From Smithella sp. (GTDB taxonomy: Bacteria; Desulfobacterota; Syntrophia; Syntrophales; Smithellaceae), in NCBI GenBank assembly GCA_007244375.1, contig SCVW01000035.1:1-56975 (forward strand): 56,975 nucleotides of DNA. Direction: 5' to 3'. Made by a program: the position numbers and the translations under genes. The notes beneath the pieces are model-generated. The model saw only the letters and a program-made list of their open reading frames with translations. It was not told the DNA's origin and ran no database searches. Numbering within the stretch: the first letter of the stretch is position 1; every line of letters begins with the position of its first letter. Positions 25,610 through 34,026 of this stretch are shown here, one piece after another.

Positions 25610-25780
25610 TCAGCTATATTTTTTGATTTCTTCTTTTCTTTCATTTTCAGACAGAGATTTTAGATATGTTTTCCATCCCGGACACCACCTAACGTGCCAC
25701 TTCCAGATTTTGCTGATTATGGAATTTGGATTTTTATCATAACGTGATTTCATGCTGCAATTTGCGCATTTATTCTCCAT
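25610..25780 (-). CDS. Conserved-looking 56-residue Cys/Trp protein
   Basis: ATG at 25780 behind AAGGAG (eight bases); stop TGA at 25612-25610. The product starts MENKCANCSMKSRYDKNP and continues IWKWHVRWCPGWKTY. Cysteines C5xxC8 and C33 with the WxWHxxWCPGW block suggest a small metal-binding protein. I recall similar short proteins in anaerobic proteobacteria, without a known function. It lies downstream of the phasin-like gene, beyond a terminator. Confidence 0.75.
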   Translation of the reverse strand: MENKCANCSMKSRYDKNPNSIISKIWKWHVRWCPGWKTYLKSLSENERKEEIKKYS

Positions 25781-25826
25781 GACAAATTCTCCTTAGTTTA
25801 AGTTGCCTGAAGTTGACTATCAAGAA

Positions 25827-25856
25827 AAGCTCCCTGCGGCAAGCCGCGGAGAGCTT
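25827..25856 (-). terminator. Intrinsic terminator of the phasin-like gene
   Basis: Read leftwards, AAGCTCTCCGCGGC-TT-GCCGCAGGGAGCTT folds into a strong stem and is followed by TTTCTT. It lies 35 bases past the stop at 25892. Confidence 0.75.
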
Positions 25857-25891
25857 CAATCATCGTAATCGGCTATTAGAATCACCAAATC

Positions 25892-26374
25892 TTATTTCTG
25901 CTTTTTTGTTTTTGTCTGCGATTTGGTAGCAGCGGAAGGGAAATTTACCATGCGCCAGATATTCTCATCCACATACTTTTTAAATTCATTGCAACTTTTT
26001 TTATAGGTGGAAGTCAAATCATCCATCGTCTTTTTTAAATCCGGAGGCAACCAGTTTGCCTGATTCAAATAAGAATTGAACATATTTTCGGCCTGATCCT
26101 GTAACTTGGCCATTGTATCACTTTCCAAGAATGCCTCGACTCTGGCATATCCCTCATCTATGGCCTTTTTGAAATCGTCGATACCCTTTTTACATGTATC
26201 TTTCCATTGATTTATTACCTTTCTACCTTCATCACTTATTCCGGGAGTCTGATCAACAAAAGTCTTCATAAGTTTCTCGGCTTGACTCTGAATAGTAACC
26301 ATCATGGAAAAGCAGTTTTCAAACGACTTTTTGTGAAAATCAATTGATTGTTTTACCATTTCTTTGTTATCCAT
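25892..26374 (-). CDS. Phasin-like helical protein
   Basis: 160 residues, nearly all amphipathic helix, with aromatic anchors and the pattern FHKKSFENCFSMMVTIQSQAE, LMKTFVDQTPGISDEGRKVI and WLPPDLKKTMDD. Ends in a Lys/Thr tail (KSQTKTKKQK). This is the layout of polyhydroxyalkanoate granule phasins, which coat storage granules. No phaC is in the window, so granule association is inferred. Own promoter and terminator. Confidence 0.68.
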   Translation of the reverse strand: MDNKEMVKQSIDFHKKSFENCFSMMVTIQSQAEKLMKTFVDQTPGISDEGRKVINQWKDTCKKGIDDFKKAIDEGYARVEAFLESDTMAKLQDQAENMFNSYLNQANWLPPDLKKTMDDLTSTYKKSCNEFKKYVDENIWRMVNFPSAATKSQTKTKKQK

Positions 26375-26420
26375 GGTTAGCTCCTTTTGTTTGCAACAAA
26401 ATTATGAAACAAGTTGTTAA

Positions 26421-26448
26421 ATGCTACTATCAAAAAAACAATTGTCAA
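26421..26448 (-). promoter_or_regulatory. Putative sigma-70 promoter of the phasin-like gene
   Basis: On the reverse strand TTGACA (26448-26443), 16 bases, TAGCAT (26426-26421), about 45 bases before the ATG at 26374. Confidence 0.45.
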
Positions 26449-26664
26449 GATGAAATATTTAGCTACCGTCTCTATTATTTTATAAATAATTCTCAATGCA
26501 ACCTGAATATAAGATTGCTGACTGATAAGAATATTATACCTGCGAACAGCATGGAAAACTATTTTACTTTTTAAAATAAAAAAACAGTGATATTATTATA
26601 TGCAATTAACAACTAATAACAGCTTATAAAGAATAATTTATTCACACAAAGAAAGGAGAATCAT

Positions 26665-26835
26665 ATGTTGAGAATACTAGGGGTTCTACTTAATTTGGGA
26701 ATATTGGCATATCTGGGACATCAGACTTCATCATGCCTAGGACAAGAACAAATAGCAGGTCTTAATATCTGGCAAAATCCTTGGATTCTTTCATTTATAG
26801 GCGTTGTCGCTTTGTTTATTGCTTTGAAAAATTAA
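26665..26835 (+). CDS. 56-residue membrane miniprotein
   Basis: ATG at 26665 behind AAAGGAGA, stop TAA 26833-26835. Starts MLRILGVLLNLGILAYLGHQ and ends in WILSFIGVVALFIALKN: two hydrophobic helices joined by a polar loop with one Cys. The strong ribosome site supports translation. Family unknown. Confidence 0.68.
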   Translation: MLRILGVLLNLGILAYLGHQTSSCLGQEQIAGLNIWQNPWILSFIGVVALFIALKN

Positions 26836-27227
26836 CGTTTAGTTCTTCGCCCAAAAAAGACGCTGCATCTTTTATTTCAAAGTCTACAATATCAAGAATT
26901 AATCAAAAGATTCTCTGGAGAGTTGATGATTTGTCTGTGTACAGTTCGTTCAAACGGCTACCCCGGCAGACGATAGTTCTTTTGTAAGAATTATTGGAAA
27001 AATAATTGACACGTAAATGGAACTTTCCTATATTTTACACGCAAGAAAACAGCATCTATCAAAATAGGCCGAAAGATCCAATAAACACATAAACGCCTGA
27101 TTCGTGAAACACATTACTGCTACGATATAGATTTTTTGTGTTTTATTTTGGTTAACAACCATGGATATAGTAAAGGCAATTGAATAACATTTACATTATA
27201 TATCAATGAGGAAAATACCGACAGCCA
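26836..27227. other. AT-rich intergenic region, promoter only
   Basis: No gene is visible in about 390 bases. It contains a good promoter at 27006-27034. Confidence 0.5.
27006..27034 (+). promoter_or_regulatory. Near-consensus sigma-70 promoter
   Basis: TTGACA (27006-27011), 17 bases, TATATT (27029-27034). It would give a 5' leader of about 185 bases to the cyclodeaminase-family gene at 27228. Confidence 0.6.
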
Positions 27228-28211
27228 ATGAAGACACTGATTCTGACAAAGCAAGATGTTGAAAGAATTCTAACTCCTGTTATAGCCAATGAAACAGTTG
27301 AAAAGGCTTTCAGGGCATACAGTCTGGGATACGCAAGCATGCCGGCTAAAAGTTATCTATATTTCCCGAAAGGCGACCTGCGCTCCATGCCGGCTTACAT
27401 CTGTGGAGAAGGATTTGATATCGCCGGTGTTAAATGCGTTAATGTTCATCCTCAAAACGCGGGAAGACGTTTGCCAGCCGTTATGGCCGTTATCATTCTT
27501 AACGACCCGCAGACCGGATTTCCACTGGCGGTCATGGATGGTACTTATCTGACTCGTCTCCGGACAGGTGCCGCAGGGGCTATAGCGGCAAAATATCTTA
27601 GCCGCGAAGACTCGAAAATTGCGGGATTTGTCGGTTGCGGCTCTCAGGCACAGACTCAATTGTCATGCTTGCTGGAAATTCGCAATATCCGGAAAATTAA
27701 AATATGGCAGGTTCCTAAGGACAAGAAATGCGTTCAGGACTTCAAAAAGTGGACGCAAACAACCTACGGAATTGAAGCCATAGTTTCTTCCTGCATGGAT
27801 GATGTAACAATGAATTCCGATATTGTCATTACAACAACTCCATCACGTGTACCTCTGGTGAATTGTGTTTCTCCGGGAACACACATCAATGCCATAGGAG
27901 CAGATGCACCGGGAAAACAGGAAATCAATCCCAAAATATTAAAACAGGCAAAAGTAGTGGTCGACGATTGGACACAGGCATCTCATAGCGGTGAAATTAA
28001 CATTCCCATAAGCCGCAGACAAATGACCAAAAGAAATATTTACGCGCTGCTGGGGGACATCATCGCCGGGAAAAAGCAAGGAAGAATATCTGCCGGGGAA
28101 ATAACTCTTTTTGATGCAACCGGACTGGCTATCCAAGACGTTTCCTGCGGTTACATCGTATATAAGGCGTTAAAAAACAGGCCGGATATCAAGAACATTA
28201 AATTATTTTAG
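27228..28211 (+). CDS. Ornithine cyclodeaminase/mu-crystallin family protein
   Basis: 327 residues. NAD(P)-binding Rossmann motif GFVGCGSQAQ (about 137-146), preceded by RLRTGAAGAIAAKYL with the family Arg, and a substrate Lys region at MPAKSYLYFP. DATGLAIQD near the C-terminus is also typical. Members include ornithine cyclodeaminase, archaeal-type alanine dehydrogenase and ketimine reductase; the choice cannot be made here. The ribosome site (GAGGA) is 15 bases away, so expression may be modest. Single-gene unit. Confidence 0.9.
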   Translation: MKTLILTKQDVERILTPVIANETVEKAFRAYSLGYASMPAKSYLYFPKGDLRSMPAYICGEGFDIAGVKCVNVHPQNAGRRLPAVMAVIILNDPQTGFPLAVMDGTYLTRLRTGAAGAIAAKYLSREDSKIAGFVGCGSQAQTQLSCLLEIRNIRKIKIWQVPKDKKCVQDFKKWTQTTYGIEAIVSSCMDDVTMNSDIVITTTPSRVPLVNCVSPGTHINAIGADAPGKQEINPKILKQAKVVVDDWTQASHSGEINIPISRRQMTKRNIYALLGDIIAGKKQGRISAGEITLFDATGLAIQDVSCGYIVYKALKNRPDIKNIKLF

Positions 28212-28336
28212 TCCATAATGTATCAAGGAAATTACATTCCTGATAGTTAACATTACAAAAGATTCTTCTTGTCTCACCCGACAAATACTCAATCTCGACA
28301 GACGGAGTTATGATAAATTATCAATTATCAATATTC

Positions 28337-28365
28337 TTGACAGTTTTAATCATCTCGGTTATTTT
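28337..28365 (+). promoter_or_regulatory. Putative promoter of the LysM gene
   Basis: TTGACA (28337-28342), 17 bases, TATTTT (28360-28365), about 35 bases before the ATG at 28401. Confidence 0.5.
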
Positions 28366-28400
28366 TAAAACACGGCAAAAATTAAAAAAGGAGAACAAGC

Positions 28401-29450
28401 ATGCCAAAAACAAAAATGATGAGATATGCACTCATATTTTTATTGCTTTTGCCCTTGGTCACTTTTGCGCAGACAGATGAAATAAAAAAATATAAAATAA
28501 TAAAAGGAGACACATTGTGGGATATTTCCGATAGAGATTTGAAAGATCCCTTCCTTTGGCCCGAGATATGGAAAGAAAATTCCTGGATAATAAATCCGGA
28601 TTTAATCTATCCCAATCAAATTATCAAGATTCCTATCTATCTTATGAAAAAAGAAATTCCTGAGGAAGAGGAAGACGCTTCGACTGCCGCGACTGCATCT
28701 GCCGGGGAAACATTTGTATTTGAAGGTCAAACAACGACTACTCAAGAACAGACAGTTTCTTCTCAAGAACTTGCAAAAAAAGAAGCAAAGGAAGAAACTA
28801 CTAAACAGCCCTTAATCAACAAAAATCTGCTCATGGCAAGCGGCTATATCACTCACACAATCCCCCAAATAGGTCAGATTGATGAACTTTCTTCAAAACA
28901 ATTAGTCTCCGGTAGCGGAGATATTGTTTATCTTGATATGGATCATCCAGCCAAGGCTGGGGACAAGTTTTACGTGATAAATTCCTCCAAATCGATTAAG
29001 CATCCCGTCACAAGAAGGGAAATTGGATACGTCATTACGATTAAAGGGATAGTTGAAGTCATAAAAGTTAAAAAAAGTGAAACAATAGCAAAAATTACAA
29101 AATCTTTTAGCGAAATTAACGCAGGCGATCTCCTCGATTCCTATTACGATATAGAACCTCCAATGACCCAAGGACGTTTTCGCACTCCTGATATTAATGG
29201 CACGATTATCGCAACCGGGAATAACATGGCGCTTCAAGCTATGCTAGATATTATTTATATCGACAAGGGATGTAAAGACGGAATCGAAGCAGGAGATATG
29301 TTCAAGACCATAGCTGTAGCTGCTCACAAAGTGCCGAACGGAGTCATACAAGTAATAAACTGCAAGGATCATACAGCTACGGCAATAATAAAATCCAGCA
29401 TCTCACCGATTTCAGCCGGCAACATATTCACCGGAATGACGATGAAATAA
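28401..29450 (+). CDS. Exported LysM-domain protein
   Basis: 349 residues with a cleavable signal peptide (MMRYALIFLLLLPLVTFAQ) and a LysM domain straight after it (about 30-77: KYKIIKGDTLWDISDRDL ... NPDLIYPNQIIKIP), in the variant with the DPFLWPEIWKEN insert. A Glu/Thr-rich linker follows, then a domain with two similar halves that both contain AGDxFxxI/V motifs. Binds peptidoglycan in the periplasm. GGAG before ATG. Confidence 0.88.
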   Translation: MPKTKMMRYALIFLLLLPLVTFAQTDEIKKYKIIKGDTLWDISDRDLKDPFLWPEIWKENSWIINPDLIYPNQIIKIPIYLMKKEIPEEEEDASTAATASAGETFVFEGQTTTTQEQTVSSQELAKKEAKEETTKQPLINKNLLMASGYITHTIPQIGQIDELSSKQLVSGSGDIVYLDMDHPAKAGDKFYVINSSKSIKHPVTRREIGYVITIKGIVEVIKVKKSETIAKITKSFSEINAGDLLDSYYDIEPPMTQGRFRTPDINGTIIATGNNMALQAMLDIIYIDKGCKDGIEAGDMFKTIAVAAHKVPNGVIQVINCKDHTATAIIKSSISPISAGNIFTGMTMK

Positions 29451-29751
29451 ACTTTTCGGAAAGCGATCATTAATTAATGCAAGCGATCTGCTTTCCATGG
29501 CATAGCGTACACACATATATTTATTGTGAGACTCAAATTTCAAAAACGAATAACCTAAAGGTCAATATAGGTGTATTGAAATTTGCAAGTCGTAGTGAGC
29601 CCCAAATTTCAGAAGCACAGCGCACTGAAATTTGCAGGACGAACTATCCAATCCCGATTTATCAGGATTGGGAACAATCCCGCCCCATAAGCGGAAGGTA
29701 TAATACCCCGCCCCTTTGGGCGGAATTAGGGTTCAGGGATTGCCCTGGGGT
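29451..29751. repeat. Structured intergenic region with tandem hairpins between convergent genes
   Basis: Four alternating copies of CAAATTTCA/TGAAATTTG form two successive hairpins: 29530-29543 with 29576-29591 (including GACT/AGTC), and CAAATTTCAG 29603-29612 with 29625-29634. Then CCAATCC..GGATTGG (29650-29673), CAATCCC..GGGATTG and CGCCC-CTTT-GGGCG follow. No gene is visible. The hairpins could terminate both converging genes; the shared stem sequence also allows alternative pairings. Confidence 0.6.
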
Positions 29752-30402
29752 TTATACCCGTGATTTCTGATAAATTTCATTATGCGGCCCTATTCCCTGC
29801 TTGGAATTCATTTCCTCAGCGGGATAAGACTTCAGGAGAGATAATAAATCGGAAACTTCAACTATATCGCTTTCCAGCCATATCATCTCTTTCTCTGGAG
29901 ACAATATAACAGGCATGCGATCGTGAATAGGAGCAATCAGTTCGTTGGCATCAGTAGTAATTATTACACAAGTCTTAATTTCTTTCTTATCCGGCGATAT
30001 CCACGTTTCGTAAAGACCTGCAAACCCGAATGGTTGGCGGGATTTGAGATAAAAATACAGCGGTATTTTACTTTTACCTTCCTTTTTCCATTCGTAAAAA
30101 CCATCCGCAACTATCAGGCATCGCCTTTTTTTAAAAGCCTCCCTAAAGCTGGGTTTTTTATCTACCGTTTCAGCACGGGCATTAATCAGTTTGTTGGCAA
30201 TGGAGGTGTCTTTTGACCATGACGGAATCATGCCCCATCTGTAAGAAACTAACTGATTGATTCCATTATGACAAATAACAACAGGAATTGATTGCCCCGG
30301 CACGATATTCCAACTCGGTTGATGTTCACATGATATATTCTGAACACCGAATTTATCTTGGATGTTCTTCAAATCGGTTATTAATACGAATCTTCCACAC
30401 AT
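29752..30402 (-). CDS. yedK: SOS response-associated peptidase (SRAP, YedK/HMCES)
   Basis: 216 residues if started at the second of two adjacent ATGs (30402), so that removal of Met exposes the catalytic Cys2 of MCGRF. Conserved NARAET, ADGFYEW (catalytic Glu region) and HDRMP (His) are present. The family forms a DNA-protein thiazolidine crosslink at abasic sites in single-stranded DNA. It stands alone and diverges from the DUF2889 gene across 260 bases; no LexA box was recognised. Confidence 0.95.
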   Translation of the reverse strand: MCGRFVLITDLKNIQDKFGVQNISCEHQPSWNIVPGQSIPVVICHNGINQLVSYRWGMIPSWSKDTSIANKLINARAETVDKKPSFREAFKKRRCLIVADGFYEWKKEGKSKIPLYFYLKSRQPFGFAGLYETWISPDKKEIKTCVIITTDANELIAPIHDRMPVILSPEKEMIWLESDIVEVSDLLSLLKSYPAEEMNSKQGIGPHNEIYQKSRV

Positions 30403-30661
30403 CATTTCATTCTCTTCAATTTTATCTCATATTTTAATTATAGCAGATTTTCCGATTGCGTGCCGAATAATTCCTGAATTTACAGGAATCATTCATGCGG
30501 ATTAAAGAATCTTCACTCAATATTTGACTGAATTAGAGAACTATGTAAAAGTCAAAACCGTAATAACAAAAATAATTATTACGCTGCCGGAAACCGGACG
30601 GCTGGTGAAACAAATGAGCATCCTGATTTTCTCAAAATAGCGGGAGGTGAATCAATAAATA

Positions 30662-31219
30662 ATGCAAACCTTATGGGAAGCAAAAAAAGAAAAAATGCAC
30701 ACGCGAAGTATCGATGTGACATCATATGCCTATGATGAGCACAGAATCATTATAGAAGGATATCTGAAAGATGATCGTTTTCAGGAAACTTATTCGTTTA
30801 CCGGTGATAAGTTCCACACTGGAGTAATTCACCATATGATCATAAAGCTTCTGGTGAACTGTACGAATCTGATGATCGAAGATGTTGATGTTGAAATGCC
30901 ATGTATTCCGCAGGAGGCATGCCGGGAAACAATCGATTGTCTGGCCCCCATAAAAGGCCTGACCATTACCAAAGGTTTCACGGCAAAAGTAAAAAAAATA
31001 GCCGGAGGCAAAAAGGGCTGTACTCACCTTTTAGAACTGCTCCAGGCAATGGCTCCCGCAGCCATTCAGGCATTTGCTACACATCGATCAATGAAACGTA
31101 CAGTGTATGATCCCGAACGCGCAAAATTGATTCTCGCCTTTCTTCTCAATACATGCCGGGTCTGGCGGGAAGACGGCCCTTATGTTGAAATATTCAAAAA
31201 AAATATGAATATAGAATAA
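30662..31219 (+). CDS. DUF2889 family protein
   Basis: 185 residues. Pattern MHTRSIDVTSYAYDEHRIII, GYLKDDRF, FHTGVIHHMIIKLLVN, MEMPxxP-like segment, LTITKGFTAKVK and GCTHLLELLQAMAPAA identify DUF2889. Function unknown; the family is common in proteobacterial syntrophs and sulfate reducers. A GGGAGGT site lies about 12 bases upstream. The THUMP methyltransferase follows after 21 bases, probably in one operon. Confidence 0.85.
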   Translation: MQTLWEAKKEKMHTRSIDVTSYAYDEHRIIIEGYLKDDRFQETYSFTGDKFHTGVIHHMIIKLLVNCTNLMIEDVDVEMPCIPQEACRETIDCLAPIKGLTITKGFTAKVKKIAGGKKGCTHLLELLQAMAPAAIQAFATHRSMKRTVYDPERAKLILAFLLNTCRVWREDGPYVEIFKKNMNIE

Positions 31220-31240
31220 ATTATTTGTTAGAAAAGTGAT

Positions 31241-32557
31241 ATGTCAATCTGGAAAAGGAAAAGCAAGATACTTGTTACCTGTCCCAAAGGCGTCTCGCCT
31301 TATTTAAAGGAAGAGATAACAGCGTTGGGGTTCCCTGTCAGAACCGAATGGGACACGGCAATTCAAACCGAAGGAACTCTTCAGGACACAATGATTCTCA
31401 ATTTGCACCTGCGGACTGCGCAGCGAGTCCTTTACCAAATGGAAAGATTAATAGCTGATACGCCGGAAATCCTCTACAAGAGAATCTATTCTATTCCATG
31501 GGAAACTCTCCTTCATGATTCGGGAAAGGCAGCCTATATTTGCGTGACTTCAATTGCCGATAACCAGATGATTACCGATTCCCGCTTTGTCAATGTCCGG
31601 GTTAAGGATGCCATTGTAGATCGAATGCGCGATAAATGCGGTAGGCGACCTGATTCCGGACCGAATAAAGACAAAGCCGTTATTAACGTTTACTGGAAAA
31701 ACAACCAGGCTGATGTTTATCTGGATACTTCCGGAGAACGGCTGGCTTTACGCGGATATCGCAAAATTCCTCTCGGGGCGCCCATGCAGGAAACGCTGGC
31801 GGCGGCGGTGATTCTGGCCACCGGCTGGAAAGGTGAGAAAAATTTTATCAATCCCATGTGCGGCAGCGGCACTCTGGCCATTGAGGCCGCGTTTATGGCT
31901 TTAAACCGGGCACCCGGTTTCTTGAGGAATAATTACGGATTCATGTTTATCAAAGAATTCCCCGAAGATCATTGGCAGGCACTGCGCAAAAAAGCACGAG
32001 AGAAAATCCTGAAAAAATTGCCTGCAAAAATTATTGCCACCGATATTGCTAAAGCGGCAGTGACCGCTGCCAGGAACAACGCACGAACAGCCGGAGTTGA
32101 TCATTTGATCGAATTTGATGTCTGTTCATATGAGAATACTTTTATTCCAAAAAACGGGGGAATAATTATTTTAAATCCACCTTACGGCGAACGCATGAAC
32201 GCTACAAATACAAACCCACCGCCAAAATATTTTAGCAAAGAACGCAAGATATTCACGCAGGGTCGTAAGATTATCCTGCGCAAATCATCGGACAAATACG
32301 ATCAAGAAAACAGAATCAATGCCGGCGAGCTTCAAAAACTGGAGGCAACTTATCAGGGCATTGGTGATTTCTTCAAAAAAATCGGCGGAGGGTATCAAGG
32401 ATACATCTTTACCGGAAATTTAGAACTAATAAAAAAGGTAGGTCTGAGGACAAAACGGCGTATTATTTTATATAATGGCGAGATTGAATGCCGTCTTCTC
32501 GGATACGAACTCTATACGGGAAGTCTAAAATCATCTTTTTCCGATACACAGAGTTAG
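31241..32557 (+). CDS. THUMP-domain RNA (guanine-N2)-methyltransferase
   Basis: 438 residues. N-terminal ferredoxin-like/THUMP region (about 1-165), then a class I SAM-dependent methyltransferase: NPMCGSGTLAIEAA (SAM loop) and ILNPPYGERM (NPPY catalytic motif). This is the RlmL-N-terminal/YpsC (COG0116) type, which methylates 23S rRNA G2445 in characterised members. The C-terminal methyltransferase of fused RlmL is absent, as usual outside gammaproteobacteria. Weak ribosome site; coupled to DUF2889. Confidence 0.9.
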   Translation: MSIWKRKSKILVTCPKGVSPYLKEEITALGFPVRTEWDTAIQTEGTLQDTMILNLHLRTAQRVLYQMERLIADTPEILYKRIYSIPWETLLHDSGKAAYICVTSIADNQMITDSRFVNVRVKDAIVDRMRDKCGRRPDSGPNKDKAVINVYWKNNQADVYLDTSGERLALRGYRKIPLGAPMQETLAAAVILATGWKGEKNFINPMCGSGTLAIEAAFMALNRAPGFLRNNYGFMFIKEFPEDHWQALRKKAREKILKKLPAKIIATDIAKAAVTAARNNARTAGVDHLIEFDVCSYENTFIPKNGGIIILNPPYGERMNATNTNPPPKYFSKERKIFTQGRKIILRKSSDKYDQENRINAGELQKLEATYQGIGDFFKKIGGGYQGYIFTGNLELIKKVGLRTKRRIILYNGEIECRLLGYELYTGSLKSSFSDTQS

Positions 32558-32602
32558 CATACAAATACTTTCTGCATCTGAAATATTACAGCTAATATTA
32601 GA

Positions 32603-32631
32603 TTGACATACGATGTTACAATACCTATAAT
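32603..32631 (+). promoter_or_regulatory. Perfect-consensus sigma-70 promoter of the V-ATPase operon
   Basis: TTGACA (32603-32608), 17-base spacer, TATAAT (32626-32631): both hexamers and the spacing are the exact consensus. The first gene of the V-ATPase operon starts at 32761, giving a leader of about 120 bases. Confidence 0.8.
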
Positions 32632-32760
32632 ATAATTAAATAAAATTCCCAGTCAAAAAGTACAAAAGCATACTCTGTCGGCATTTCAGGCCTATTAATG
32701 TTTCGGAACCGTACGTAAGAAATATTTTCAACAATTATTAATTAAGGCAGAGATGAAAAT

Positions 32761-33069
32761 ATGGATGATATAATCACACGGATTGTCGACATTGAAAGGC
32801 AGTGTTCTGCCGATGTTGAAGCAGTTCAAATTGAGTACAAAAATAATATTGAAGACCACAAACGCTTTCTGGAAGAAAAGAAATCCAGAGAATGTGCCGA
32901 TATTTTATCCGGAGAAAACATAAGGCTTTCACAAGCCGTTGAGGAGGCGAAAAAACAATCGGACGTAACTTCTAATGCTTTTATTACGGACATTGAGAAT
33001 ATTTTCAAGGATCAGTCACTGAATGAGTTAATAAAAGAAAACATAATTTCCATCTTGCTCGAAAGCTAG
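32761..33069 (+). CDS. ntpF: V-type ATPase subunit G/H (peripheral stalk coiled coil)
   Basis: 102 residues, almost all charged helix with heptads (YKNNIEDHKRFLEEKKSREC, LSQAVEEAKKQ). Size, position at the head of the operon and composition match the bacterial/archaeal stalk subunit (NtpF/AhaH) that pairs with subunit E. Identity rests mostly on context, since coiled coils have little sequence signature. Confidence 0.78.
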   Translation: MDDIITRIVDIERQCSADVEAVQIEYKNNIEDHKRFLEEKKSRECADILSGENIRLSQAVEEAKKQSDVTSNAFITDIENIFKDQSLNELIKENIISILLES

Positions 33070-33075
33070 ATAATT

Positions 33076-34026
33076 ATGCAAAATTATGCCGATCAGGTTA
33101 ATCTTCATGCCCGTATATATGCCATGAAAGGACGACTTCTTTCCCTGCGAGACTACGCCTCAATAGTCAGAGAGAAGCATACGTTTGCATTAAAACCGTC
33201 AAACGTTCACGATCTGATTGAGGCAAAGGAAAAACTTTTCAGGGAACAGATAGCACCGGTCATAGAACTTGCTGAAGCATACGACAAATATGCTCCAATC
33301 TTTCTTGCTTATCTTCGTCAGTTTGAAGTTCATAACGCCAAGATTCTCTTGATAAAGGCGGCGGGAAAAGAAAGTCTGGAACAGTGGTATGATATAGCAC
33401 CGTTCTCTACACTGGAAAAGAATCTTCTTAACAAAAATCTGACATTGGCCGAAGTAATGTCGCTTCTTGCAGACACATATCCGGGAAATGATTTCAAACC
33501 TGTTTCCAGTTACCTGAGGATGGCGATTAACTTAGATATCCGTGCTGCCAGAAATATCTTCAACTCTTCATTTTTAATTTCCGACCAGGGCAGAAAAGAA
33601 TTTCACGAAATGATGCTGAAACGTATTGCCGTATTGGCGGTGATCTGGTCTTACAGGCTCCGAATTTACCATCAATGGAGCGAAAATAATATCCGGCTTT
33701 ATCTGGAGAAATTTAACAACCTGTTTGACGTAAATGTGGAGTCGCGGATTTGCACTCTACAGGAGGAGTTGAAGCAGCACATTGACAAACTGCGCAAAAG
33801 CGGTGAACAGGAACCGTCAGTAATTGATATCGAACACCACCTTGAGCATAATTATTATGTCTGGGTTTCATTCATGTTCCACCGGGACTTCCACTCCATA
33901 TACTGTGTAGTTGCCTATTTATGGCTGCTCTTCTATCAGATTAAAAACCTTTTTCGTATTATCGACGGCCGGCGTTTTGGTCTGTCTGACGACGCTATCC
34001 TTAACAAAATGATATGTAATCAGTGA
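33076..34026 (+). CDS. ntpC: V-type ATPase subunit C (AC39-like)
   Basis: 316 residues, largely helical. The C-terminal signature YLWLLFYQIKNLFRIIDGRR matches the AC39/subunit C helix (usually E-x-NLR-I-x-GK). Forms the funnel joining the central stalk to the membrane ring. It begins six bases after subunit G/H and overlaps the next gene by four. Second place in the operon is unusual; in Enterococcus and archaea C follows E. Confidence 0.82.
   Translation: MQNYADQVNLHARIYAMKGRLLSLRDYASIVREKHTFALKPSNVHDLIEAKEKLFREQIAPVIELAEAYDKYAPIFLAYLRQFEVHNAKILLIKAAGKESLEQWYDIAPFSTLEKNLLNKNLTLAEVMSLLADTYPGNDFKPVSSYLRMAINLDIRAARNIFNSSFLISDQGRKEFHEMMLKRIAVLAVIWSYRLRIYHQWSENNIRLYLEKFNNLFDVNVESRICTLQEELKQHIDKLRKSGEQEPSVIDIEHHLEHNYYVWVSFMFHRDFHSIYCVVAYLWLLFYQIKNLFRIIDGRRFGLSDDAILNKMICNQ

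Noticed and set aside
26781-26987. 68-codon frame
   Set aside because: It starts inside the membrane miniprotein gene in another frame and has no ribosome site.
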